Assembly: GCF_024181725.1 (NCBI RefSeq) | Contig: NZ_CP028908.1 | Coordinates: forward strand, 4,825,501 to 4,889,500 | Direction: 5' to 3' | Length of the DNA stretch: 64,000 nt | From: Bradyrhizobium sp. WD16 | Lineage (GTDB): Bacteria > Pseudomonadota > Alphaproteobacteria > Rhizobiales > Xanthobacteraceae | Shown here: in pieces, positions 51,957-59,643 of the stretch | Numbering within the stretch: the stretch's first letter is position 1 | Layout of the letters: every line of letters begins with the position of its first letter | Notes under the pieces: generated by a model | What the model was told of the DNA's origin: nothing | What the model saw: only the letters and a program-made list of their open reading frames with translations | The model's database searches: none | Made by a program: the position numbers and the translations under genes

Positions 51957-53404
51957 GCCTGTCATCCATCGATCCGGTCGGCGCCGTCCTGCTGATCCCG
52001 ATCGGCGCTGCGGCGCTGCTCGCCATCCTGCCCGGCTATCGCGTCACCGCGCGGCTCAACATCGTCGCCAGCCTGCTGACGTTCCTCGCGGCGCTGTCGC
52101 TGTTCGTGGTCGACCGGCCGCCGGCCGGCCAATATCTGCTGGTCGACGACCTGAACATCGTCTTCATCGTCCTCAACACCTTCGTCGGCTTCACCACCAG
52201 CATCTTCAGCGCGAGCTACATCGCCCATGAGCTCGAGACCGGCCGGCTGACGCCGACCTATCTGCGCTTCTACCACGCCATGTACCAGACCATGATGTTC
52301 GGCATGAACCTCGCGTTCGTGTCCAACAATATCGGCCTGATGTGGGTGGCGATCGAGGTGGCGACGCTGACGACGGTGCTGATGGTCGGCATCTACCGCA
52401 CCCACGCCGCGCTGGAAGCCGCCTGGAAATATTTCATTCTCGGCAGCGTCGGCATCGCCCTGGCGCTGTTCGGCACCATCCTCGTCTATATGGCGGCGCG
52501 GCCGGTCCTCGGCGAAGGCCAGGACGCCATGGTCTGGACGGTGCTGATCGAACGCGCCGCGGCGTTCGATCCCGCCCTGCTCAACGTCGCCTTCGTCTTT
52601 CTGCTGCTCGGCTATGGCACCAAGGTCGGCCTGGCGCCGCTGCACGCATGGCTGCCGGATGCCCATGCCGAAGGCCCGACGCCGATCTCCGCGGTGCTAT
52701 CGGGACTGCTGCTCAACGTCGCGCTCTACGCCGTGCTGCGCTTCAAGATCCTGCTCGCCGCCAGCCCGGATGCCATGGCGCCGGGGCCGCTGATGGTGAT
52801 CATGGGGCTGGTCTCGCTGATCTTCGCCGCCTTCATGCTCTACCGCCGCAGCGACATCAAACGCCTGTTCGCCTATTCCTCGATCGAGCACATGGGCATC
52901 ATCGTCTTTGCCTTCGGCATGGGCGGTCCGCTGGCCAATTTCGCCGGGCTGCTCCACATGGTGATGCACAGCCTGACCAAGTCGGCGATCTTCTATGCAG
53001 TCGGTCATGTCGCGCAGGTCAAGGGCACCCAGCGCATCACCGAGATCCGCGGTCTCACCGAAACCCACCCCGCGCTCGGCTGGGGTCTCGTGCTCGGCGT
53101 CGTCGCCATCGCCGGCCTGCCGCCGCTCGGCATCTTCATGAGCGAATTCCTGGTGGTCAGCTCGACCTTCGCCCGCCAGCCGCTGCTGGCTATCGCGCTG
53201 GTATTCGGTCTGCTGCTCGCGTTCGGCGCGCTCACCCTGCGTCTGACCGGCGTCGCCTTCGGCGAGCCGCGCGGCAGCACCAGGCCGGCCGAGGCTTCCT
53301 ACGTGCCGATGTTCGCCCACCTGTCGCTGGTGCTGATGGCCGGAATCTACCTGCCCGCCCCGCTGGTGACGTGGTTCCAGCACGTGGCGAGCCGTCTTGG
53401 TTAG
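51953..53404 (+). CDS. hyfF: HyfF-like proton-translocating membrane subunit
   Basis: 483-residue second antiporter-type subunit (NuoM/N-like). IGLMWVAIEVATLTTVLMVG has the conserved Glu, GYGTKVGLAPLHAWLPDAHA the Lys, and YRRSDIKRLFAYSSIEHMGI the loop before the central helix. MVMHSLTKSAIFYAVGHVAQ supplies another Lys. With HyfB it gives the complex two pump modules. It is 15 bases before hyfG, with a GGGGAGG ribosome site between. Confidence 0.9.
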   Translation: MSLSSIDPVGAVLLIPIGAAALLAILPGYRVTARLNIVASLLTFLAALSLFVVDRPPAGQYLLVDDLNIVFIVLNTFVGFTTSIFSASYIAHELETGRLTPTYLRFYHAMYQTMMFGMNLAFVSNNIGLMWVAIEVATLTTVLMVGIYRTHAALEAAWKYFILGSVGIALALFGTILVYMAARPVLGEGQDAMVWTVLIERAAAFDPALLNVAFVFLLLGYGTKVGLAPLHAWLPDAHAEGPTPISAVLSGLLLNVALYAVLRFKILLAASPDAMAPGPLMVIMGLVSLIFAAFMLYRRSDIKRLFAYSSIEHMGIIVFAFGMGGPLANFAGLLHMVMHSLTKSAIFYAVGHVAQVKGTQRITEIRGLTETHPALGWGLVLGVVAIAGLPPLGIFMSEFLVVSSTFARQPLLAIALVFGLLLAFGALTLRLTGVAFGEPRGSTRPAEASYVPMFAHLSLVLMAGIYLPAPLVTWFQHVASRLG

Positions 53405-53419
53405 CGGGGAGGCAACGCC

Positions 53420-54928
53420 ATGTCAGCGCTGAGCGATCTCATCCGTCAGGGCCGTGTCGTCGGCGAGCACAAGCCGTGGCCGCGCGTACGGGTCGACCTC
53501 GCGGTCTGGAGCCTCGCCGCCAATGGCCTCGCCGACGGGCGGTTCAGCCTGCTCGGGTTGTGGGGCGAAACCGCCACGGTCCATCTGGCATTGCTCGACG
53601 CCGACAGCGCCGAGGTCGCCGTGATCAGCCTGCCCTGCCCGAAGGGGCAGTTTCCGTCGATCGCCAGGTATCACCTGCCGGCGCTGCGACTGGAGCGGAC
53701 CATCCATGACCTGTTCGGTCTCATCGCCGAGGGCTCGCCCGACAGCCGGCCCTGGCTCGACCACGGCCGCTGGGGGATGCGGCTCCCGCTGGCCGCCGAG
53801 CATCCGGTGCAGGCAACCGCGCCCTACCCCTTCCTGCCTGCCGAGGGCGACAGCCTCCACCAGATCGCCGTCGGCCCGGTCCATGCCGGCATCATCGAGC
53901 CGGGACATTTCCGCTTCACGGCAAGCGGCGAGACTGTGGTGAGATTGGAGCAGCGGCTCGGCTATACCCACAAGGGTGTCGAGGGGCTGATGGCCGGTGC
54001 CGAACTCGGGCAGGCCATGCGCCTCGCGGGCCGCGTCTCCGGCGATAGCACGGTCGCCTACGCCCTTGCCTTCGCGCGGGCGCTGGAAGCCGCTCTCGAG
54101 ATCGAGGTGCCGTCCAGGGCGGTCTGGCTGCGCGCGCTGATGGCCGAGCTCGAGCGCCTCGCCAACCACCTCGGCGATATCGGTGCGATCTGCAACGACG
54201 CCGCCTTTGCCCTGATGCTGGCCCATTGCGGAGTGTTGCGCGAGGATGTCCTGCGCGCCGCCGATGCCGTCTTCGGGCACCGCTTGATGCGCGACGTCAT
54301 CGTGCCGGGCGGCATCGCCCGCGACATCGCCGCCGGCGGAGCGGCGAGGATCCGCGTCACGCTCGACACCATCCGCCGTCGCTTCAAGGCGCTGGTGGAC
54401 CTCTACGACAACACGGCGTCGCTTCAGGACCGGACCGTCGGCACCGGAATCATCTCGGCGGCGCTGGCCCGGCAATATGCCGCCGGCGGCTATGTCGGGC
54501 GTGGCGCCGGCCGCGCCTTCGATGCGCGACGAACGCTGGCCTATGCGCCCTATGACCGCCTGCACTTCGAAGTGCCGGTGCTGGCGGACGGTGACGTCAA
54601 TGCGCGGGTCTGGATCCGCATCCGCGAAGTCGAGCAGAGCCTGTCGCTGATCGTGCAGATCCTCGCCGGGTTGCCCGATGGCCCGCTCCAGGTCGTGGCG
54701 CAGCCGCCGAGGGAGCCGCGCGAGGGCATGGCGATCGTCGAATCCTTCCGCGGTGACGTGCTGGCGTGGTTGCGGATCAATGACGGCCGGATCGAGCGCG
54801 CGCATTTGCGCGATCCGTCCTGGTTCCAGTGGCCGCTGCTCGAGGCGGCGATTGAAGGCAACATCGTCGCCGACTTCCCGCTCTGCAATAAATCGTTCAA
54901 CTGCTCCTATTCGGGCGCGGATCTGTAG
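53420..54928 (+). CDS. hyfG: HyfG-like large subunit (NuoCD/HycE fold) without nickel-iron ligands
   Basis: 502-residue fusion: an N-terminal NuoC-like domain (to about 130; TIHDLFGLIAEGSPDSRPWL) and a NuoD/hydrogenase-large-subunit domain (VGPVHAGIIEPGHFRF, RLGYTHKGVEGLMAGAELGQ). True group 4 hydrogenases bind NiFe through two CxxC motifs. Here the first site reads RVSGDST (residues 205-211), with Ser and Asp-Ser in place of Cys, and the C terminus DFPLCNKSFNCSYSGADL has only spaced cysteines (489, 495) and no CxxC. So it cannot hold a normal NiFe centre and resembles Ehr-type large subunits. It probably reacts with a quinone or another acceptor. Confidence 0.88.
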   Translation: MSALSDLIRQGRVVGEHKPWPRVRVDLAVWSLAANGLADGRFSLLGLWGETATVHLALLDADSAEVAVISLPCPKGQFPSIARYHLPALRLERTIHDLFGLIAEGSPDSRPWLDHGRWGMRLPLAAEHPVQATAPYPFLPAEGDSLHQIAVGPVHAGIIEPGHFRFTASGETVVRLEQRLGYTHKGVEGLMAGAELGQAMRLAGRVSGDSTVAYALAFARALEAALEIEVPSRAVWLRALMAELERLANHLGDIGAICNDAAFALMLAHCGVLREDVLRAADAVFGHRLMRDVIVPGGIARDIAAGGAARIRVTLDTIRRRFKALVDLYDNTASLQDRTVGTGIISAALARQYAAGGYVGRGAGRAFDARRTLAYAPYDRLHFEVPVLADGDVNARVWIRIREVEQSLSLIVQILAGLPDGPLQVVAQPPREPREGMAIVESFRGDVLAWLRINDGRIERAHLRDPSWFQWPLLEAAIEGNIVADFPLCNKSFNCSYSGADL

Positions 54929-54941
54929 AGGGCCGCACGTC

Positions 54942-55472
54942 ATGCGCAAGCTGCTGTTCCCGAGCCTCTTTCGTCGGCCGCTCACCGAGGCGTCGCCGGG
55001 CCTCGACGAGGCCGCGGTGGCCGAGATCGCCGGTGCGGTCGGCCGTGCCGCGCGGCGCCGCCTCGGCCGCAGTCTGTCGATCCGGGAAGTCGATGCCGGC
55101 TCGTGCAACGGCTGCGAGCTGGAGATCCACGCGCTCAACAACGCCTATTACGACGTCGAGCGCTTCGGCATCCGCTTCGTCGCCTCACCGCGCCACGCCG
55201 ATGTCCTGCTGGTCACCGGCCCCGTAACCATGAACATGCGCGAGGCCTTGCTGCGCACCTATGAAGCGACGCCGGATCCGAAATGGGTCGTCGCTGTCGG
55301 GGATTGCGGCCGCGGCGGCGGCTGCTTCGCCGGCAGCTATGGCGTGGTCGGCGGCGTCGCCGAAGTCATTCCGGTGGATCTGCACATTCCGGGCTGCCCG
55401 CCGACGCCGACCGCGCTGCTCAAGGGCCTGCTCGCCCTGCTCGACCAGGTGGACAGCAAGGCGTCGGCCTGA
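54942..55472 (+). CDS. HyfI-like small Fe-S subunit (NuoB family)
   Basis: 176-residue NuoB/HycG-type subunit. The N2-like [4Fe-4S] ligands are all present: GSCNGCELEIH (Cys55, Cys58), VGDCGRGGGC (Cys122) and HIPGCPPTPT (Cys152). The N-terminal extension (MRKLLFPSLFRRPLTEASPG) is basic. It starts 13 bases after hyfG and is the last gene of the operon. With the cluster intact but no NiFe site in HyfG, electrons probably pass from this cluster to a non-hydrogenase site, or the reverse. There is no ferredoxin-type subunit in the operon to feed it. Confidence 0.9.
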   Translation: MRKLLFPSLFRRPLTEASPGLDEAAVAEIAGAVGRAARRRLGRSLSIREVDAGSCNGCELEIHALNNAYYDVERFGIRFVASPRHADVLLVTGPVTMNMREALLRTYEATPDPKWVVAVGDCGRGGGCFAGSYGVVGGVAEVIPVDLHIPGCPPTPTALLKGLLALLDQVDSKASA

Positions 55473-55480
55473 GATCGCGG

Positions 55481-55699
55481 CTAACGCGTCCTGACCGCGC
55501 TGCGGACGGATGTCTTGGCCTTTGACGATGGGGTCGCGCCGCGCTTCGGCCGGCCCGCGGGCGTCGGATGCGCCAGGCGCTCCTTGAGCCGGTTGAACGC
55601 GGCGCGCGACCGCGAGCCAGGCGAGCTGCCTGACTGCACCTGCAACCGGAGGTCGCTTGTCCGAGAGGGCGCGTTGGTCGCCTGTCCTTCCTGGGGCAA
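55481..55699 (-). CDS. Possible 72-residue basic small protein
   Basis: Ser/Arg/Lys-rich frame, starting MPQEGQATNAPSRTSDLRLQ and ending with KAKTSVRSAVRTR. It is convergent with the hyf operon and its stop is eight bases from the HyfI stop. The composition is low-complexity, so it may be a chance frame in G+C-rich DNA or the tail of a decayed gene; AAFNRLKERLAHPTP is the only ordered-looking stretch. I do not recognise it. Confidence 0.28.
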   Translation of the reverse strand: MPQEGQATNAPSRTSDLRLQVQSGSSPGSRSRAAFNRLKERLAHPTPAGRPKRGATPSSKAKTSVRSAVRTR

Positions 55700-55714
55700 G
55701 TGGTTGATCGTGCG

Positions 55715-55843
55715 ATGAAATGTTTCTTTCTATTGCTGACGTCGGGTCTCGTTGTGGCAACTCTTCTGATCGGTCCGCCATGGCGGGTCGTCTGCGACAA
55801 GGGCGCGGTCGAGGCCCTGTTCGCACAGTGCCGGCACCGGTGA
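55715..55843 (+). CDS. Possible 42-residue exported small protein
   Basis: Frame beginning MKCFFLLLTSGLVVATLLIG, a clear hydrophobic signal or anchor, then PPWRVVCDKGAVEALFAQCR and HR. Three cysteines in total. There is no strong Shine-Dalgarno. Its codons are less G+C-rich at the start than its neighbours. Unknown function; it could be a small membrane or periplasmic peptide. Confidence 0.33.
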   Translation: MKCFFLLLTSGLVVATLLIGPPWRVVCDKGAVEALFAQCRHR

Positions 55844-55929
55844 CTTCAGCGAGAGGTGGCGGACCGTGAGGGCCGTCAGGCGCCGGGGTCGCCCGCAAGC
55901 GGCAGGCCGCTGTAGCGCCGCCGGCCGCC

Positions 55930-57303
55930 TCAAGAGCGCCCGGTCGTGCTCTCGATCCAGTCGAGGCATCGATCCGGCCACGCCGCCACATCACCGCCGT
56001 GGATGCCGAGGCCGAACCCGTGACCTCCCTGGTCGCAGATCAGAGCTTCAGCGGCGATATTGGCGGCGCGCAGGGCCTCAAGATAGGCCTTGCTGTTGTC
56101 GAATTTCGCCACGGTGTCGTCCCGCGCATGGACGACAAAGGTCGGAGACAAGCTTGCAGGGAGATCCCGCTCGAACGAATAGCGTTCGACCATGGCTGCC
56201 GATGCCGAGTTGCCGAGCAGAGCATTGCGCGATCCCGCATGAGTGAGACGCCGATCCATCGAGATCACGGGATAGACGAGAATGGCGAAGGCGGGCGGTT
56301 CGGCAGCCCGCGAGGCCCATGCAGCCATGTGACCTCCGGCCGAAAAGCCCATGACGCCGATCCGGTCCGGGTTGATGGCCCAGGCCGCAGCATGGGTTCG
56401 GGTCAACACCAGCGCCTGGTCGAGATCGGCCATCGGCCATGGCAGCCCCTCCCCGGTCAGATCCGGCCGCGGCAGGCGATATTTGACAACGATGCCGGCG
56501 ACCCCTCTGGCCGCAAACCAGCGAGCAACGTCGTAGCCTTCCTTGTCGATGGTGACACCGGCATAGCCGCCGCCCGGACAGATCACGATAGCGGCTCCCG
56601 ACGATCGTTCCTCGGGCGGCAGAAAGACCGTCATCGACGGCCGGGCGACGAACCGCACCGATCGGTTGGGACGGCCGGCGCCGCGTTCCTCGATTCGATC
56701 GCGCTCGATCGATGCAGACTCCCCGGCGCCCAGGGGCAACTCCAGCGGCAGCTCGCCGTCGCCCGTCGTCGTCCAGGACGATCCGAGCTGGAGGACCTCG
56801 AGCAGGATTTTCTCGATTTCGCCGAACCGGGCCTGATCGAGCCGTGGCGTCGCCGGTTCAGCAGGCAGGACGACGACCCGATCCGGATCGATCCCCCGCC
56901 GCTTGATCGCATCGGCCCGCTGCGCGGCCGTCGCCACGATCAGGCGGCGACAGCTGCGGCGCAGCAACCGGCCTGGCGGCGCAGCGCCAGTGTGGCGAAT
57001 GTCCGCCACGACGCCGATTCCGAGCAGATTGGCGAGGACGGCCCCCCAGTCCGTCCGGCGCGACGGCAACGAGTAGACCAGCGCCGGCCGTTCCGACCGG
57101 AGTCGTCGCGCCAGTCGCATCAGTTCCGTCGACCGGCCCGCTCCGACGCTCCACGGCTCCGGCGCAAACCACTTGGGACTGAGTTGATCGATCAATCCGC
57201 CAGCACTGCGGCGCGCCGCCTCGTCCATTCCGTCGGCCAGAACAGCGATCCGGAACGGCGACGGAGACTGCATCTGTGGAGCGAGCACGGCCGGCGTGGT
57301 CAA
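55930..57303 (-). CDS. Fusion of a glycosyltransferase-like N-terminal domain and an alpha/beta hydrolase
   Basis: 457 residues from a TTG start at 57303, which has AAGGGAAAG five bases upstream; an ATG at 57273 lacks a ribosome site. Residues 17-170 (FRIAVLADGMDEAARRSAGG, LIVATAAQRADAIKRRGIDP) look like the N-terminal Rossmann half of a GT4-type glycosyltransferase without its donor half. Residues 222-457 form an esterase: ICPGGGYAGVT oxyanion loop, GFSAGGHMAAW with Ser321, HARDDTVAKF acid and QGGHGFGLG His. Following an ABC export gene, it probably deacylates or modifies a surface glycan. The open frame continues upstream antisense to other coding DNA and is not part of the gene. Confidence 0.78.
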   Translation of the reverse strand: MTTPAVLAPQMQSPSPFRIAVLADGMDEAARRSAGGLIDQLSPKWFAPEPWSVGAGRSTELMRLARRLRSERPALVYSLPSRRTDWGAVLANLLGIGVVADIRHTGAAPPGRLLRRSCRRLIVATAAQRADAIKRRGIDPDRVVVLPAEPATPRLDQARFGEIEKILLEVLQLGSSWTTTGDGELPLELPLGAGESASIERDRIEERGAGRPNRSVRFVARPSMTVFLPPEERSSGAAIVICPGGGYAGVTIDKEGYDVARWFAARGVAGIVVKYRLPRPDLTGEGLPWPMADLDQALVLTRTHAAAWAINPDRIGVMGFSAGGHMAAWASRAAEPPAFAILVYPVISMDRRLTHAGSRNALLGNSASAAMVERYSFERDLPASLSPTFVVHARDDTVAKFDNSKAYLEALRAANIAAEALICDQGGHGFGLGIHGGDVAAWPDRCLDWIESTTGRS

Positions 57304-57320
57304 CGAATCTTTCCCTTGCG

Positions 57321-58178
57321 TCAGATCACGTCGGCGAAGCCGCGCTTGGTGCGCATGAAGAAGGCGTAGCCCGAGGCGGCGACGACGATTCCGGCCGCGA
57401 ACACCGCGCCAAACCTGCCCCATGCGGGAGCACGCCCCAGCAGGACGACACTGCGCGCGTCGTCGACCAGAGCGGCCAGCGGATTGAGATCGAAGAAGAA
57501 GCGGAATTGCGGCGGAACGCTGCTTAGCGAATAGAAGATTGCGCTGGCAAACATCATCACCACCAGCAACAGCGGCACGGCCGCGTTGATATCCCTGACG
57601 AACACCCCGAGGCTCGACAGCAGCCAGCTGAGCCCCAATGCAAGGCAGATCAAGGGCACGAGCACGAGCGGCAGCAGCGCCACGGTGGCCGGAACGGAGC
57701 CGCGCACCAACAGGACACCGCAGAAGAACGGAACGAAGCTGATGACCATCTGCAGCAGCGCGGCGGCCACCGCTGACAGCGGCAGGATCTCGAGCGGAAA
57801 CACCACCTTGGTGACGAAGTTCGGCCTGGACAGGATCAATGTCGGAGCGCGCCCGAGCGATTCCGCGAAGAAGTCGAAGAGGATCAGGCCGCAGAACAGC
57901 GACAGCACGAAGTCGAGTTTGCTGCCACCGGCGCCGCTCCCCAACTGGGGCTGCAGGATGAAGCCGAAGACGACGACATAGACCGTCAGCATCCCCAAGG
58001 GGCGAAGCAGCGACCAGAACACGCCGAGATAGGAGCCGCGGTAGCGCGCCAGGATATCCCGCAAGGTGAATTGCCGAAGCAAGGTGCCATGGCTGGCCAG
58101 CGCGCGCACGATCTCCCACGGCAACAGCAATTGCGGCCAGGACAGCCGATCGCCCGAGCGCTGCATCGCCAAAGTCAT
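57321..58178 (-). CDS. wzm: Polysaccharide ABC export permease (Wzm/KpsM type)
   Basis: 285-residue ABC-2 type membrane subunit with six helices. LRDILARYRGSYLGVFWSLL and PNFVTKVVFPLEILPLSAVA are the conserved blocks of Wzm/TagG/KpsM permeases, and the C-terminal AIFYSLSSVPPQFRFFFDLN followed by NPLAALVDDARSVVLLG is equally typical. The ATG at 58178 was chosen; the frame is open far upstream. The matching ATPase (Wzt-like) is at the right end of the window. Together they export an O-antigen- or capsule-like polymer. The esterase fusion gene starts 17 bases after its stop. Confidence 0.9.
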   Translation of the reverse strand: MTLAMQRSGDRLSWPQLLLPWEIVRALASHGTLLRQFTLRDILARYRGSYLGVFWSLLRPLGMLTVYVVVFGFILQPQLGSGAGGSKLDFVLSLFCGLILFDFFAESLGRAPTLILSRPNFVTKVVFPLEILPLSAVAAALLQMVISFVPFFCGVLLVRGSVPATVALLPLVLVPLICLALGLSWLLSSLGVFVRDINAAVPLLLVVMMFASAIFYSLSSVPPQFRFFFDLNPLAALVDDARSVVLLGRAPAWGRFGAVFAAGIVVAASGYAFFMRTKRGFADVI

Positions 58179-58304
58179 AGGTCGCCTTCTGTCGCGAAAT
58201 GTGCCCTTCGGGCAAGTTTGGCAGTAGCGCACCGGGAGCGCAAGGCGATACGCTGACCCCGTTCCGCGCGACGTTTCGATATCGCTCTCGTGCAAAAGTA
58301 CGCC

Positions 58305-59627
58305 ATGACAACCCAGCGTCAAGACCGATTCCCGCCATGGGCGCTGACGCTGTGCACGTTTGTCGGATCTGCGTTGGTCGCGCTTCCCTCCCTGCCAGGG
58401 CGCATGAATGCCGACGCGCTCGACATGTATGGTCAGGGGCTCGGTACGCCGCTGCACGACTGGCACGCACCGATCGTCCCCTGGCTGTGGCGATTGATCG
58501 GAGCCTCCCCGGCCCTGATTGCGGTGCAGACGACGTTGATCGTGTTTGCGATCGTTTACGCTGTGGTCCTTACCTGTCGTGCGAATGGTCTTTCGTCCTC
58601 GAGGGCGCTGGTTGCGGCATTTGGATTCGCGCTGCTTCCTCCGGTGCTGAACCACCTCGTCGCGGTCTCCAAGGACACCTGGGTGGCGGCGATCTTTGTC
58701 GCCGTCCTCGCGATGTCATCTGGCCCCTGGCGGGCCAGGCTGATCGATGTCCGCGCCGCGCTGGTCGCGCTCGCACCGTCGATCCGCCCGGAGACCGTCC
58801 TCCTCATGCCTGTCTTCATTTGGGGCGAGTATGTCCTGGCCGGGCGAAAACGTCTGGATGCCATCCGGTATGCCGGCGTCCTGCTCATGGTTGCGGCCGC
58901 TGTCGGCCTGCTGGTGGCCAAGGTCGTCAAGCCCGAGGCCCGGCATGCGGAAGGCGGAATCTTCCTGTTCGACCTGGCCGGTATCTCGATCCGGACGAAC
59001 CAGTTGCTGCTGACCCCGGCAAGCTTCCCCGCCAACGATCTGGCCGTGCTGCGGCGGCACTACTGGCCCGACAGTCTGTCGCCGATCGCATGGAGCGAGC
59101 CGCCAAGTGAAATGGTTCGCTTCGTGGTTGGTGACGACCTCGTTCAGCTCCGTCGCCGTTGGGTGGGCGCGATCATTGCCCATCCGCTGGCGTACATCGA
59201 TACCCGCGCCGGAATCGTGCTCAGCTACCTGAACGGGCATTGGCGGTTTCACCCCGGGGTCGATCTGAACGCGCATATCCATCTGTTCTGGCCTGGGCCG
59301 AACGAGATGATCAATGCCTATCTCGAAGCCGTGCCGCGATGGCTCTCCAGCCATTGGCTGATCTTGTTCGGCTCGCTCATCCTTCTGGCGATCATTGTGC
59401 GGCTGAAGCTGCAGCTGCGGCGACCGGAATGGATGGTCTATCTGGTGTTGGGGATCACCTATCAGCTCGTCCTGCTTCCTCTGATCGTGGTGCCGGATTA
59501 TCGCTTTGGATATGCGAGCGTCGTCCTGTTCTTCCTGATCCTCGGATTGACGTTACGCGAGCTCGCATGGCTCGGCCGAGCCCAGACGCCATGTCTGCTC
59601 CGCAAGCCCGCGAGCCGGTCAGACTGA
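58305..59627 (+). CDS. Integral membrane protein, GT-C-like
   Basis: 440-residue protein with about ten hydrophobic helices. The first periplasmic loop RMNADALDMYGQGLGTPLHD contains an acidic pair, DDWHAP-like contacts follow, and the loop SKDTWVAAIF is typical of this class. The C-terminal VVPDYRFGYASVVLFF recalls the PDYRY motif of membrane glycosyltransferase-like proteins. The ATG at 58305 was chosen over a GTG at 58290. It is the only plus-strand gene in the polysaccharide locus, facing away from wzm. It may move a sugar or lipid-linked glycan; the activity is not proven. Confidence 0.75.
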   Translation: MTTQRQDRFPPWALTLCTFVGSALVALPSLPGRMNADALDMYGQGLGTPLHDWHAPIVPWLWRLIGASPALIAVQTTLIVFAIVYAVVLTCRANGLSSSRALVAAFGFALLPPVLNHLVAVSKDTWVAAIFVAVLAMSSGPWRARLIDVRAALVALAPSIRPETVLLMPVFIWGEYVLAGRKRLDAIRYAGVLLMVAAAVGLLVAKVVKPEARHAEGGIFLFDLAGISIRTNQLLLTPASFPANDLAVLRRHYWPDSLSPIAWSEPPSEMVRFVVGDDLVQLRRRWVGAIIAHPLAYIDTRAGIVLSYLNGHWRFHPGVDLNAHIHLFWPGPNEMINAYLEAVPRWLSSHWLILFGSLILLAIIVRLKLQLRRPEWMVYLVLGITYQLVLLPLIVVPDYRFGYASVVLFFLILGLTLRELAWLGRAQTPCLLRKPASRSD

Positions 59628-59643
59628 CATCGCCCATGTGCAT

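Noticed and set aside
48329-55472. Formate hydrogenlyase or true hydrogenase-4
   Set aside because: The NiFe cysteines are missing, and there is no formate dehydrogenase, ferredoxin subunit or maturation gene.
57304-58470. Upstream extension of the esterase fusion frame to 846 codons
   Set aside because: It overlaps the wzm gene out of frame, and its composition changes sharply to Arg-rich noise.
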